Shown piece after piece: positions 51,511-60,494 of a stretch of DNA of 61,055 bases. Where the stretch lies: assembly GCA_045638265.1 (NCBI GenBank), contig JAZUBA010000070.1:1-61055 (forward strand), given 5' to 3'. The translations under genes were made by a program, and so were the position numbers. This stretch comes from RGIG4140 sp045638265 (GTDB taxonomy: Bacteria > Pseudomonadota > Alphaproteobacteria > CAAHEQ01 > UBA3637). Numbering within the stretch: position 1 is the stretch's first letter; every line of letters begins with the position of its first letter. The notes under the pieces are model-generated. The model was not told where the DNA came from. It did not search any database and was given only the letters and a program-made list of their open reading frames with translations.

Positions 51511-52905
51511 ATGTTAAAATTGTTTAATACAGCAACACATTCAAAAGAAGAATTTAAAACAATCAATCCAAATGAAGTCAGATTTTACGGTTGCGGACCT
51601 ACAATTTACAATTACGCACATATTGGCAATATGCGTGCTTATATTTTTTATGATTTGATGAATAGATATTTACGGTATAAAGGTTACAAAGTTACTTTTG
51701 CCATGAATTTAACCGATGTGGATGATAAAACCATTCGTGATTCACAAGCTCAAAACAAGCCATTACGCGAATTTACAGATTTTTATGCCAAAGCATTTTT
51801 TGATGATTGTGATAAGTTGCACATTAAAAGACCTGATCATATTATTAGGGCTACAGAAGAAATTAATTCTATGATTGAATTGATTGAATTATTATTAGAA
51901 AAAGGGCATGCTTACAAAGCAAAATCTGGCGATGTGTTTTTCAAAATCAATTCTTTTAATGACTATGGTCATATGGCTGGAATTGATACCTGTCAGTTAA
52001 AAGCAAATGCTGATGGTCGTTTAGCTGATGAATATGATAAAGAAAACGTACAGGATTTTGCTTTATGGAAAGCATATACAGAGAAAGATGGTGATGTATA
52101 TTGGGATACACCTTTTGGAAAAGGTCGTCCTGGTTGGTCATTAGAATGTTCAGCTATGGCTCGTAAGTATTTGGGTCAACCGATTGATATGCATGTTGGT
52201 GGTGTTGATTTAATTTTTCCTCATCATACAAATGAAATAGCTCAATCAGAATGTGCATATGGATGTAAGTTTGTTAATTATTGGGTTCATAATGCTCATT
52301 TAATGGTAAATGGGCAAAAAATGTCCAAATCTAAAAACAATTTTTATACGATATCTGATTTGCTAAATAAAGGATATTCTGCTGAAGCTGTCCGATTTGA
52401 ACTGATTAAATCTCATTATCGTGTTACTATGGATTTTAGAGAAGAAAATATGCCTGGAAATAAAACAGTTATAGATAAATTTTCTAATTTTATGAACAGA
52501 TTAGATGAAGTTAAAACCGGAAATGGTTGGAAAGATGTTGATACCTCAATTAATACAGTTTTAACAGGATTTGAAACAGGTTTAGATGACGATTTGAATA
52601 TGCCGATAGCTTTATCGTATATTTTTGATTTTATGACGGATGTCAATAAAAATTTTGATAAACTTTCTGTTACTGACGCTCAAAAAATCAAAGATGTTAT
52701 GTTAAAGTTTGATACGGTTTTAGCTTTATTACCGGAAAGAAAAAAACAAGAATTAACAGCAGAACAAGAAGCGTTAATTCAGAAAAGACAAGAATATCGT
52801 TTGGCAAAAGATTGGGCCAATGCGGATGCATTAAAACAACAATTAATAGAGCAGGGGATTTTGGTGAAAGATACACCGAATGGACCTGTTTGGAGTATTA
52901 TTTAA
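51511..52905 (+). CDS. cysS: Cysteinyl-tRNA synthetase
   Basis: The 464-residue class I synthetase charges tRNA-Cys. It has zinc Cys28 in YGCGPT, the HIGN motif at 37-40, later zinc ligands in WSLECSAM and HHTNEIAQ, and QKMSKSKNN. The C-terminal helical part binds the anticodon. AAAGGAG precedes it. It is the first rightward gene after the candidate origin. Confidence 0.97.
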   Translation: MLKLFNTATHSKEEFKTINPNEVRFYGCGPTIYNYAHIGNMRAYIFYDLMNRYLRYKGYKVTFAMNLTDVDDKTIRDSQAQNKPLREFTDFYAKAFFDDCDKLHIKRPDHIIRATEEINSMIELIELLLEKGHAYKAKSGDVFFKINSFNDYGHMAGIDTCQLKANADGRLADEYDKENVQDFALWKAYTEKDGDVYWDTPFGKGRPGWSLECSAMARKYLGQPIDMHVGGVDLIFPHHTNEIAQSECAYGCKFVNYWVHNAHLMVNGQKMSKSKNNFYTISDLLNKGYSAEAVRFELIKSHYRVTMDFREENMPGNKTVIDKFSNFMNRLDEVKTGNGWKDVDTSINTVLTGFETGLDDDLNMPIALSYIFDFMTDVNKNFDKLSVTDAQKIKDVMLKFDTVLALLPERKKQELTAEQEALIQKRQEYRLAKDWANADALKQQLIEQGILVKDTPNGPVWSII

Positions 52906-52925
52906 AAATATCTTCATATAGTAGT

Positions 52926-52959
52926 AAAAAATACATCTCTTGAATGAGGTGTATTTTTT
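52926..52959 (+). terminator. Terminator of cysS
   Basis: A 9-10-bp stem (ATACATCTC with GAGGTGTAT, one G-U) has a 6-base loop and a nine-T tail. Confidence 0.9.
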
Positions 52960-53051
52960 TTTACTTTTATAAAAAATTCGCTAAATGATAGAGATTTATG
53001 TATTACTTGTTGCGTTTATATTTTAAAAAATATTTTAAACTTATAATTATA

Positions 53052-53078
53052 TTGACATAAATGGTGTTTTGATATAAT
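53052..53078 (+). promoter_or_regulatory. Predicted promoter of the envelope operon
   Basis: TTGACA and TATAAT are both perfect, with a 15-base spacer and a TGA extended -10. It lies 33 bases before the first gene. Confidence 0.7.
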
Positions 53079-53110
53079 GTTTAAATATAATTTAATAAAA
53101 AGAGGTTGTT

Positions 53111-54496
53111 ATGCGAGTTTTAAATAATAACATTTATATTTTTCTTATTGTATCACTAAGTTCAATAATGCTAAGTGGTTGTGGTGTTTTTTACAGGGCA
53201 AATTGGAAAGAATTTCATAATGCATATCATTCGGGAAATTATAATTATGCCTCGCAAGTTGTTATGCCTACCGAACCACCACAACCCGATCAAACATTAG
53301 ATGAAACCTTAGGTTTGGAAAAAGCTTTAATTGGTTTTGAATCAGGTAATGCTGCATTTTTTTCCGGTAATTTTGATCATTCAATTAAATTGTTGGATAT
53401 ATCAGAAAATGTAGTACTAGGCCGATCGGATTGGACTAATTATAAACCAAAATACTATGAAACAATTATGATGAATACATATAAAGGTTTAGCATTTTGG
53501 GCTAAAGGAGATATAAATAATGCACGTGTAGAGTTTAATCGTGTTCCTGAACGACAATCACAAGCGGTACAAGAAAATGCCTCAATGGTGAATAAAGAAA
53601 TCAATAAAGCGACACAAGAGAGTTATAAAAGTGTTGAAAATGCTTTTTCTGCAATTTCAAATGAATATGGGGAATTTGCAAATTTTAAACCGTATGCAGA
53701 TTTTACAAATCCTTTTTCAACATATATAGTTGCTTTATTTAATATATTAATTGATAGATCTCATTTTGAAAACGGTGTTAATTACTTGCGCAGAGTCGCT
53801 TCTATGGTTCCACAAAATTCATATTTGGTTCAGGACTTTTATATGGCTCAAAATATAGGTTTAGGCAATAAACCAGAGCCGACGGTTTGGGTTGTTTATG
53901 AGGAAGGTTTATTTCCTAAGATTGATGTACAAAAAATTCAAGTGCCTTTTGTAACAAGTTCTGGTTTAAAAATTGCAAATTTATCTCTACCTAAATTTCA
54001 GTCCAATGATCATTCATATGTGCCGATAAATATTCGTACAAGTGAAGGAGTTTATCAAACACAATTATTGTCTGATATGGAACGTATTATGAAAACTGAA
54101 TTTAATGCATCATTTCCAGGTGAAGTAGCAAAAGCAGTTACATGGATGGTTGTTAATTTGGTAGCACAAGAAGTAAGTGCTAGATATATTAATAAAAAAG
54201 CATCAAAACATGGTGGATTAATTGGAAAATTAGGAAAAAGTAAAGTAGCTGGTAGTTTAGCCGCAGGCGCAATTTCTCAAATTACAAATGATGTTGAAAC
54301 ACGTACATGGTCAACTTTAGCAAAAGAGATTCATTTGGCTCGATTTAAGATGCCTATTGATCGCCTTGTCCATATAGATGGTTTCGCTAGTGTACGGATT
54401 GCACCTCATGTTGATTATGCAATGATTTATGTGCGTTCTCCTAAAAAAACGGCAAAACCGGGAGTCTTTGTATTTGATTTAAAATCAGGGATATAA
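53111..54496 (+). CDS. COG3014-like lipoprotein with helical repeats
   Basis: The 461-residue lipoprotein has a signal ending in MLSGC (C24). TPR-like helical repeats (about 60-250) are followed by a beta-rich C-terminus. The overall pattern resembles COG3014 proteins, which occur beside YcfL and LpoB genes in other proteobacteria. It is the first gene of a five-gene operon and its stop is one base from ycfL. Its role is presumed scaffolding at the outer membrane. Confidence 0.7.
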   Translation: MRVLNNNIYIFLIVSLSSIMLSGCGVFYRANWKEFHNAYHSGNYNYASQVVMPTEPPQPDQTLDETLGLEKALIGFESGNAAFFSGNFDHSIKLLDISENVVLGRSDWTNYKPKYYETIMMNTYKGLAFWAKGDINNARVEFNRVPERQSQAVQENASMVNKEINKATQESYKSVENAFSAISNEYGEFANFKPYADFTNPFSTYIVALFNILIDRSHFENGVNYLRRVASMVPQNSYLVQDFYMAQNIGLGNKPEPTVWVVYEEGLFPKIDVQKIQVPFVTSSGLKIANLSLPKFQSNDHSYVPINIRTSEGVYQTQLLSDMERIMKTEFNASFPGEVAKAVTWMVVNLVAQEVSARYINKKASKHGGLIGKLGKSKVAGSLAAGAISQITNDVETRTWSTLAKEIHLARFKMPIDRLVHIDGFASVRIAPHVDYAMIYVRSPKKTAKPGVFVFDLKSGI

Positions 54497-54497
54497 A

Positions 54498-54869
54498 ATG
54501 AGAATCTTAATGTTTTTGTCGTTAATTTTTTTAGTTGGTTGTTCATCGTTGATATATGATAACGAAAAATTGTTTATTCATTCAGATGTTGATTTAAATT
54601 CTATTAATGTTATTTTAAATCAACGTAAGTATGATTCTCAAATGTTTGTTCAAATAAGTGGTGTACCATTATCTAACCAATCAGTGTATTACAAGATAGA
54701 TTGGTTTGATATAAATGGTATAAAAATAACAACAGTTTTATCTCAATGGAAACGTGCTAACTTAATAAAGAATGTTGATTTTACATGGAAACTTCCAGCA
54801 CCAACAAAATCAGCTGTTTCATACAAAATTTACATAACAAAAAATATTGGTAATGGAATCATTCAATAA
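54498..54869 (+). CDS. ycfL: YcfL-family lipoprotein
   Basis: The 123-residue lipoprotein (LVGC, C15) matches DUF1425/YcfL: a beta domain with FVQISGVPLSNQSVYYKIDWFDINGI. In Enterobacteria ycfL is directly upstream of lpoB, as here. Its function is unknown. Confidence 0.78.
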   Translation: MRILMFLSLIFLVGCSSLIYDNEKLFIHSDVDLNSINVILNQRKYDSQMFVQISGVPLSNQSVYYKIDWFDINGIKITTVLSQWKRANLIKNVDFTWKLPAPTKSAVSYKIYITKNIGNGIIQ

Positions 54870-54885
54870 AAAAGGAGTTGAATAA

Positions 54886-55482
54886 ATGAAAAAATATATA
54901 TCTATATTATTAACAACAGTACTTGTAACAAATTTAACAGCATGTACAACACCAACACAAATTATAGATGTGGAAAATGACACAACAGAACGTGTGGCCG
55001 CCTTAGAAGGACGAGATTTTGAATATGCGGCAGCAGCAATGGTAGAAGATATGATAAATACCGGAACGTTAAATAAAGGAAATGGACAACCATATATTTT
55101 AATGATTTCCCGTATTCAAAATAACACAATGCAACGAATTGATATTGATGAGTTGACAAAGACTATTCGTATTGCTTTAACAAGAAGCGGAAATGTGCGT
55201 GTTACAACATTTAAAGAAGATGATGCAGTTATGCAATCGACACAACTTCGTTATTCAAATGAATTTAACCAAGCTAATGTTCGGGGATATAATTCTTTGG
55301 CGGCACCAGAGTTAAGTTTATCTGGTACAATTACACAAAGAGAATTTCAAGTTTCATATGGAACAAAACGAATTGAATATAGATTTTCATTATCTATTAC
55401 AGATTTAAGAAATGGTTTAACCATTTGGGAAGGTGAAAAGAAAATTAAAAAATTAGCAGATAGAAATGCGATTTCTTGGTAG
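54886..55482 (+). CDS. lpoB: LpoB-like activator of penicillin-binding protein
   Basis: The 198-residue lipoprotein (LTAC, C20) has the LpoB core: a region after the signal that is short, then MVEDMINTGTL, PYILMISRIQNNT, ELTKTIRIAL and LSGTITQREF. In E. coli LpoB spans the periplasm to activate PBP1B; the long flexible linker there is missing here. It ends with TAG. AAAGGAG precedes the ATG. No PBP gene is nearby. Confidence 0.82.
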   Translation: MKKYISILLTTVLVTNLTACTTPTQIIDVENDTTERVAALEGRDFEYAAAAMVEDMINTGTLNKGNGQPYILMISRIQNNTMQRIDIDELTKTIRIALTRSGNVRVTTFKEDDAVMQSTQLRYSNEFNQANVRGYNSLAAPELSLSGTITQREFQVSYGTKRIEYRFSLSITDLRNGLTIWEGEKKIKKLADRNAISW

Positions 55483-55519
55483 AGCTTACATTTATAACTT
55501 ATATAGAAGGAGATTAAAC

Positions 55520-56839
55520 ATGTTTAAAAAAATTTTATTAATTAGCACTGCATTATTGTTAAGCGCCGGTGTTTATGCTGAAGAAAAAAAGGTAAAAACA
55601 GTAGAAAAACAGTATGAAGAATGGGCAGCTAGTTTAAAAGAACGTTGTGATAAAAATGGAAATGTTGGAGCACATTGCGATGAAAGTAATTTAGTGTATG
55701 GAGATGGTTTTATTGCGGTATCACCACAAAATCCGAAGTGGGTAAATAAAAGAAATGATGCGTATAATGAAGCATTAGTTGAAGCTTATATAGCGTATGC
55801 TACTGAAGTGAATTTAAGAGAGACAACTGAAATATTGAATAGTTTTAATACTGATTCAGAAGATCCCGAACTTCCTTCTAACCAAAAAGATGATTTTGAT
55901 GTTATACTTGATAAAATTATTGCTGTAACCAGTGGTGAACTAGATGCTAAATTAATTGAGTTGGGTATAGATCCAAATGAATATAAAAAATCACCAACAA
56001 CAGTAAAAAAAGATATGCTTTCTGAAAAATTAATAACTAAAAATATAGAAAAAGCAACATCTACGCTTATAGGATTAATTCCATACACAACTTTTGAAGG
56101 ATTAAATGATAGTAATGAACATACAATAAGAGTTGTTTTGTTAAAAGATTCAGAAAAAATGGATTTATTAAAAAGTATCTACGCATATAAAGAAAAAGTT
56201 ATGCCAAACACATCCAAAAAAGCAAAAACAAGTGTTTATGATAGATTCGTAAAACAATTGAGTAAAGAAGAACTTTTTAGAGCTTTTGGTACCCGAATGA
56301 GTTATGATGAAGAAGGGTATCCTGTATTGATTTCTTACGGGCAAGCTGGTATTGAAAAGTCAGTGGGTTCTCTTTCAAAAAAATTGAAAACAAAATCTGC
56401 TAGGAAATTAGCTATAAAACGTGCTCGAAGCGGTTTTTCACTTCTTTTAAATTCTAATATAAATTATGAATCTCAGACTTTTGAGAACAGTATTGAAAAA
56501 GAAGTTAAAACAATAAAACAAGAAGGAAAAATGGGTGTAAAATCCACACAGGAGGTAGCAGAAAGTATTCTTAAACAAAGCATTAAAAGCCGTATAAATG
56601 CCGATATTGATTTTCCTGGAATTTCAACTTTGCACACTTGGACATACACTCATCCACAATATAAACACAATATAACAGGTGTTGTTATGATGTGGTCTCC
56701 TAAAACAGCACAAAATTCAAAAGATATGACAGATGCACAAGCTAAACCAGTTTCAGAATTGAATAGTTTAAATGATGTTGACGAAAGACCATCTCGAATT
56801 TCAAGTGAAGTTATTAAAGGAATTGAAAGTGATTTTTAA
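55520..56839 (+). CDS. Secreted DUF6844-like protein of the envelope operon
   Basis: The 439-residue protein has a signal peptide (1-20, VYAEE) and a mature helical/beta chain with two early cysteines (CDKNGNVGAHC). It resembles DUF6844 proteins found in COG3014-LpoB clusters, by pattern. AAGGAG precedes the ATG at 55520; a longer frame begins within lpoB. Its end overlaps the next gene by 11 bases. Function unknown; probably periplasmic. Confidence 0.62.
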   Translation: MFKKILLISTALLLSAGVYAEEKKVKTVEKQYEEWAASLKERCDKNGNVGAHCDESNLVYGDGFIAVSPQNPKWVNKRNDAYNEALVEAYIAYATEVNLRETTEILNSFNTDSEDPELPSNQKDDFDVILDKIIAVTSGELDAKLIELGIDPNEYKKSPTTVKKDMLSEKLITKNIEKATSTLIGLIPYTTFEGLNDSNEHTIRVVLLKDSEKMDLLKSIYAYKEKVMPNTSKKAKTSVYDRFVKQLSKEELFRAFGTRMSYDEEGYPVLISYGQAGIEKSVGSLSKKLKTKSARKLAIKRARSGFSLLLNSNINYESQTFENSIEKEVKTIKQEGKMGVKSTQEVAESILKQSIKSRINADIDFPGISTLHTWTYTHPQYKHNITGVVMMWSPKTAQNSKDMTDAQAKPVSELNSLNDVDERPSRISSEVIKGIESDF

Positions 56840-58103
56840 ATTTTTAAAAATATTGTTATTGATTGTATGTTTATTACCGATAAAAGGGTATTCAGACATA
56901 TATAATGTTACTGTAACTGGAAATGGTATAACATACAATCAGGCAATTTCTGATGGGCTGGAACAAGCTATTGGACAAGTAACAGGTATGCAGATTACTA
57001 GTGAGACTTTAAGCAATTATTTAAGTCAATCAATGAGTTCAAGCATTAATGGAAATGAAACAGAAGAAGATAGTCATAAACAGTTATTAAAATCAAATGT
57101 TCAGACAAAAATAAATGGTTTTGTTTCTGGTTACAAGGTTTTGTCAAAAACAAAAGATGAAGATGGTTTTTTTGAAGTTGAATTATCTGTGGATATTGAA
57201 AAATATAATGCTCCAGGACCGGAAAATAACCGTAGAAAAATTGCTGTTTCGGGTGTTACTGCAACACCTGGAATTTGTTTTAGACAACAATTATCGGCAC
57301 AACAACTTTCCAGTGAATTAACCAAAGCCTTTACATCTGCATTCACAAATACACGTCGTTTTTCTATATTAGACAGAAGTGAACAAGATGTGTATAATGC
57401 AGAAAAGAAGTTAATTCAAAGTTCAGATACAGCAATAACAGAAAAAGCAAAATTGGGAAATGTTTTGGGTGCTGATTATATATTAACCGGAAAAGTTAAA
57501 GATGTTAATATATGGGAAACACAGCAATATTTGTCTTTTACAAATGAAACGGCTATTCATAGAGGAGCTTCTGCGAATATTGAATATACATTGATGGTTT
57601 TTGGTACAAGACAGGTAAAAATGTCAAATACAGTATCTGTTCAATTATCAGAAAATGAAGTTAATACACTTAATTGTTCGTCTGCTGTTACAGTTATGCT
57701 GAAAAAAGCGGCAGAAAAAATTGCAAGCGATTGTATTGATAATATTTATCCGATGATGGTTATTCGCAAAAACGATTCTCAAATATATGTTAATATGGGT
57801 ACAGGAAGTGTCAATGTGGGTGACATATATGGAGTTTATGCTTTAGGAGAACAGATGATTGATCCATATACTGGCGAATCTTTGGGTGAAGAAGAAACCA
57901 AAATAGCCACATTACAAATTACTACGGTCAAACCTAAATATTCCGTAGGAAGATTGGTTTCTGGAAATATTAATAATGTTGGTGAAAATCAGATTTGTAG
58001 AAAAGAAAATGCTCAAATGTATCAACGTATACCGGTATCCGGGCAAACTCAAAGAATACCTCAAAATAATTCTGCTCCTGATTATCGTTTATTTGTAAAT
58101 TGA
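56829..58103 (+). CDS. CsgG-like protein with FlgT-like ends
   Basis: The 424-residue protein has a signal peptide and an N-terminal domain (VTVTGNGITYNQAISDGLEQAIGQVTG) like FlgT-N or LPP20-type domains. A CsgG/curli-type middle follows (about 145-310: KAFTSAFTNTRRFSILDR, GADYILTGKV). The C-terminus (VNVGDIYGVYALGEQMIDPYTGESLGEEE) resembles FlgT-C. The GTG at 56829 has AAAGGA seven bases upstream. No flagellar or curli genes are nearby. It probably forms an outer-membrane-associated ring or pore with the preceding lipoproteins. Confidence 0.72.
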   Translation: MIFKFLKILLLIVCLLPIKGYSDIYNVTVTGNGITYNQAISDGLEQAIGQVTGMQITSETLSNYLSQSMSSSINGNETEEDSHKQLLKSNVQTKINGFVSGYKVLSKTKDEDGFFEVELSVDIEKYNAPGPENNRRKIAVSGVTATPGICFRQQLSAQQLSSELTKAFTSAFTNTRRFSILDRSEQDVYNAEKKLIQSSDTAITEKAKLGNVLGADYILTGKVKDVNIWETQQYLSFTNETAIHRGASANIEYTLMVFGTRQVKMSNTVSVQLSENEVNTLNCSSAVTVMLKKAAEKIASDCIDNIYPMMVIRKNDSQIYVNMGTGSVNVGDIYGVYALGEQMIDPYTGESLGEEETKIATLQITTVKPKYSVGRLVSGNINNVGENQICRKENAQMYQRIPVSGQTQRIPQNNSAPDYRLFVN

Positions 58104-58161
58104 TTAATAAAAATGATAAAATTTTGCTAGGTTTAAAATATTTATAAGTATTGCTAAAAAA

Positions 58162-58187
58162 TGGCGGAGAGAGTGGGACTCTCACTC
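58162..58187 (-). repeat. tRNA-Ser 3'-end remnant, candidate attachment site
   Basis: Read on the minus strand, CCCACTCTCTCCGCCA matches the acceptor-stem end with CCA of tRNA-Ser. The T-loop (GTTCGAATC) and the rest of the tRNA are missing to the right. Such fragments are left when an element integrates in a tRNA 3' end and displaces its original tail. Confidence 0.45.
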
Positions 58188-58236
58188 ATAACCCTAAATT
58201 ATTGAAACAAAACAATTATTTATTTTTTTAAAAATT

Positions 58237-58259
58237 GACTGGACCATATAACTGGACCA
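58237..58259. repeat. Short direct repeat beside the att candidate
   Basis: ACTGGACCA occurs twice, 13 bases apart (58238-58246 and 58251-58259). It is a possible recombinase core or chance; no inverted partner was seen. Confidence 0.35.
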
Positions 58260-58311
58260 CTTTTTTCTATCCTGTTGGATAAAATTTGTCAAGTAAAAAA
58301 ATGTTTGTCAA

Positions 58312-58342
58312 TATAAAAAAAGAGGCAGGTTTCTGCCTCTTT
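58312..58342 (-). terminator. Terminator of the 58.4-kb recombinase
   Basis: A 10-bp stem (AAAGAGGCAG and its complement, 4-base loop) is followed on the minus strand by a T-run. The gap 58104-58416 otherwise holds only the att candidate and repeats. Confidence 0.85.
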
Positions 58343-58416
58343 GGGATAATATCATCTATCAACAATATATGTGTAAATTTGTTTGTCAAATATTATCAAT
58401 TGGATTACTTTAATTT

Positions 58417-58962
58417 TTAACTTTTTAAATACCCATAACAAGTGGGTCTGCTGATATTGAATAATTTGGAAAGAGCAGATATAGATTTTGTTTTTGAGAG
58501 TTCTTTTAATTCTTCAACTTGTTTGGGAGATAACTTGTTCTTTCCACCTTTATATTTTCCTTTTGATTTAGCAATGGCAATGCCTTCTTTTTGTCTTTGA
58601 AGAAGCAAAGACCTTTCCAGTTGAGCAACAGCACCTAACATTGTCATCATTAGAACTTGGTATGGGTCTGTTTTATTTGGTTCAAAAGTTAAGTGTTCGG
58701 TATGAAAAATAATTTTACCCCCCTTATTGTTAATTTCTTCTACAAGATTAAGCAAATCTCTGGTGTTTCTTGCCAATCTATCCATACTATGAATATGGAT
58801 AACATCAGCAGGTCTGATAATAGACAACAACAAATCTAATTGAGGTCTGTTTCTGTCTTTACCAGACAATTTGTCTTCAAACACTCTATCTACTACAATA
58901 CCATCTAATTGTCTGTCAGTTATCTGGTCAAGAGTGCTAACTCTTTTATATCCAAAATCCAT
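58417..58962 (-). CDS. Serine recombinase, resolvase/invertase type
   Basis: The 181-residue recombinase has catalytic S9 (YKRVST) with R7, VFEDKLSGKDRNRPQL, SMDRLARNTRDLL, and a C-terminal helix-turn-helix (SISALSKLFNISRPTCYGYL). The sequence is typical of Tn3-type resolvases. GGAG precedes the ATG. It marks mobile DNA right of the tRNA remnant. Confidence 0.92.
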   Translation of the reverse strand: MDFGYKRVSTLDQITDRQLDGIVVDRVFEDKLSGKDRNRPQLDLLLSIIRPADVIHIHSMDRLARNTRDLLNLVEEINNKGGKIIFHTEHLTFEPNKTDPYQVLMMTMLGAVAQLERSLLLQRQKEGIAIAKSKGKYKGGKNKLSPKQVEELKELSKTKSISALSKLFNISRPTCYGYLKS

Positions 58963-59003
58963 TTATATCTCCATATTGTAAAGTTGAAGTCTTTAATCTT
59001 GCT

Positions 59004-59025
59004 TTACACTATCATAAATGTGTAA
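59004..59025. promoter_or_regulatory. Inverted repeat in the recombinase promoter
   Basis: TTACAC (59004-59009) and GTGTAA (59020-59025) with a 10-base spacer overlap a predicted minus-strand promoter whose -35 TTGACA is at 59029-59034. It could be a res subsite or an autoregulatory operator. Confidence 0.4.
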
Positions 59026-59096
59026 GATTGTCAAGTGTTTTAATTTCAATTTTACACTTTTTTGATTGTTCAATATGGGTATAACTTGATTTTACA

Positions 59097-59699
59097 TTAA
59101 AACAAACCATTTTGCTTTAAAAAGGCATATAGGGTAGATTTGTGGATTTTCATAATTCTGGCAATATGTGCTTTGGGGGTTCCTTTGTTCAAGAGTTCTA
59201 TTACTTTCTTTTTGTTCTTTGATAATTTAAGTTCTTTGGATTTTGCTCCCAAAGGTCTGCCTAATTTCTTACCTTCTTGTTTTAATCTGTTTAATGTCTC
59301 TTGGACTCTTTCCTGTAATAGTTTCTTTGAAAGTTCAGCAGTTAGTCCAAAAGCAAATGCTAACACTTTACTTTGTATATCATCACCTAACTTGTAGTTT
59401 TCCTTTAATGTCCATACTTGACATCCTTTGTCCAGACAATATTGAAGAATATTAAATAATTCATTCATTGACCTGCTTAACCTTGATATTTCAGTTGTGA
59501 TTAAAATATCTCCTGCTTCTAATTCATTCAATAATTGATTAAGTTTTCTGTCTTTTAATTTCTTTGATGATGATATTTTTTCTTCCACCCATTTATCAAT
59601 GTTAATATTATTTGCTTGGGCATATTTCTCAATGGCAAAGTGTTGGTTGATTTCGTTTTGATGTGTTGTTGAAACTCTACAATATCCAATATATCTCAT
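59097..59699 (-). CDS. Second serine recombinase
   Basis: The 200-residue protein has S10 with R8 (CRVSTT), TEISRLSRSMNELF, and a C-terminal helix-turn-helix (TPKAHIARIMKIHKSTLYAFL). It is only distantly like the neighbour, so the two are not a recent duplication. It has a good AAAGGAAG ribosome site. It starts 243 bases from the SLOG gene on the other strand. Confidence 0.9.
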   Translation of the reverse strand: MRYIGYCRVSTTHQNEINQHFAIEKYAQANNINIDKWVEEKISSSKKLKDRKLNQLLNELEAGDILITTEISRLSRSMNELFNILQYCLDKGCQVWTLKENYKLGDDIQSKVLAFAFGLTAELSKKLLQERVQETLNRLKQEGKKLGRPLGAKSKELKLSKNKKKVIELLNKGTPKAHIARIMKIHKSTLYAFLKQNGLF

Positions 59700-59730
59700 T
59701 TTACTTCCTTTGGTTCTCTTTGATTTATTT

Positions 59731-59880
59731 ATTGAAAAATAATGGAAAATAATTGTTTTTAGAGGGTGGAATTAAACCAAGAATAAAAATCAACTGTTTT
59801 TTTGTATTATTGGAAAAAATATTTAACGACCTATTTTATAGGGTGAATCATTGAAAAATAAGGAAAATCTATTGTTTTAA
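59731..59880. repeat. Imperfect direct repeats in the gap before the SLOG gene
   Basis: ATTGAAAAATAATGGAAAAT-type sequence ending in ATTGTTTT occurs at about 59731-59761 and 59850-59880, 119 bases apart. The gap 59700-59945 is otherwise AT-rich. The copies could be recombinase subsites or regulator sites. Confidence 0.45.
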
Positions 59881-59945
59881 GATTGGTATTGTTATCCATT
59901 AGTCTTAATGAGACATAAAACATTGGTTTTTGTACAATATGTTTT

Positions 59946-60404
59946 ATGACAATGGTGTGTAGTTTTTTTGGACATAGAAATATACTATGTATAGAACGAT
60001 TAGAAGAACAACTTACAAGGATAATTGAAGACTTAATCCTTGAAGGTGTTGAAATGTTTTATGTAGGTGAGATGGGCGACTTTGAATGTTTTGCTGGAGA
60101 CATCTTAACAGAGTTAAAGAGAAACAAATATCCTCATATCCACAGAAAGTTAATTGTATGCTATGGTAGTCAATTTAAACAAACTCCCAAAGTTCTTTGT
60201 GATACATTTGATATGCCAGGAGAAGTAGATATCTGTAAAAGAAGAGGGAAAATCCACAGAAGAAATCAATGGGTTGTTGATCATAGTGATATCATTGTTT
60301 GCTATATAGATGCCAACTATGGTGGTGCTTATGAAGCATATAAAAGAGCAAAGAAGAAAGGCAAAAGAATTATCAATCTCACCAAAATCTGGGATGAGGA
60401 ATAA
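59946..60404 (+). CDS. SLOG-family protein (DUF1273-like)
   Basis: The 152-residue Rossmann-like protein begins CSFFGHRN and has MFYVGEMGDFECFAGDIL, then NQWVVDHSDIIVCYIDANYGGAYEAYKRAKKKGKRIINL. This is the pattern of SLOG proteins that bind nucleotide-derived ligands and are common in mobile elements. No good ribosome site is visible, so the start (59946 or 59952) is uncertain. It ends at a strong terminator. Confidence 0.7.
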   Translation: MTMVCSFFGHRNILCIERLEEQLTRIIEDLILEGVEMFYVGEMGDFECFAGDILTELKRNKYPHIHRKLIVCYGSQFKQTPKVLCDTFDMPGEVDICKRRGKIHRRNQWVVDHSDIIVCYIDANYGGAYEAYKRAKKKGKRIINLTKIWDEE

Positions 60405-60438
60405 ATTGTCATAATAGATTAAAGTGTTGTTTCTTAAA

Positions 60439-60468
60439 AAAAGAGAAGATGTATTCTTCTCTTTTATA
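60439..60468 (+). terminator. Terminator of the SLOG gene
   Basis: An 11-bp perfect stem (AAAAGAGAAGA and its complement) with a 5-base loop and a T-rich end. Confidence 0.85.
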
Positions 60469-60494
60469 TTTAATGGAAAATAAAGATATATCTT

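Noticed and set aside
58162..58240. Complete tRNA-Ser gene
   Set aside because: Only the acceptor 3' tail matches. The T-loop, anticodon arm and 5' acceptor strand are absent.
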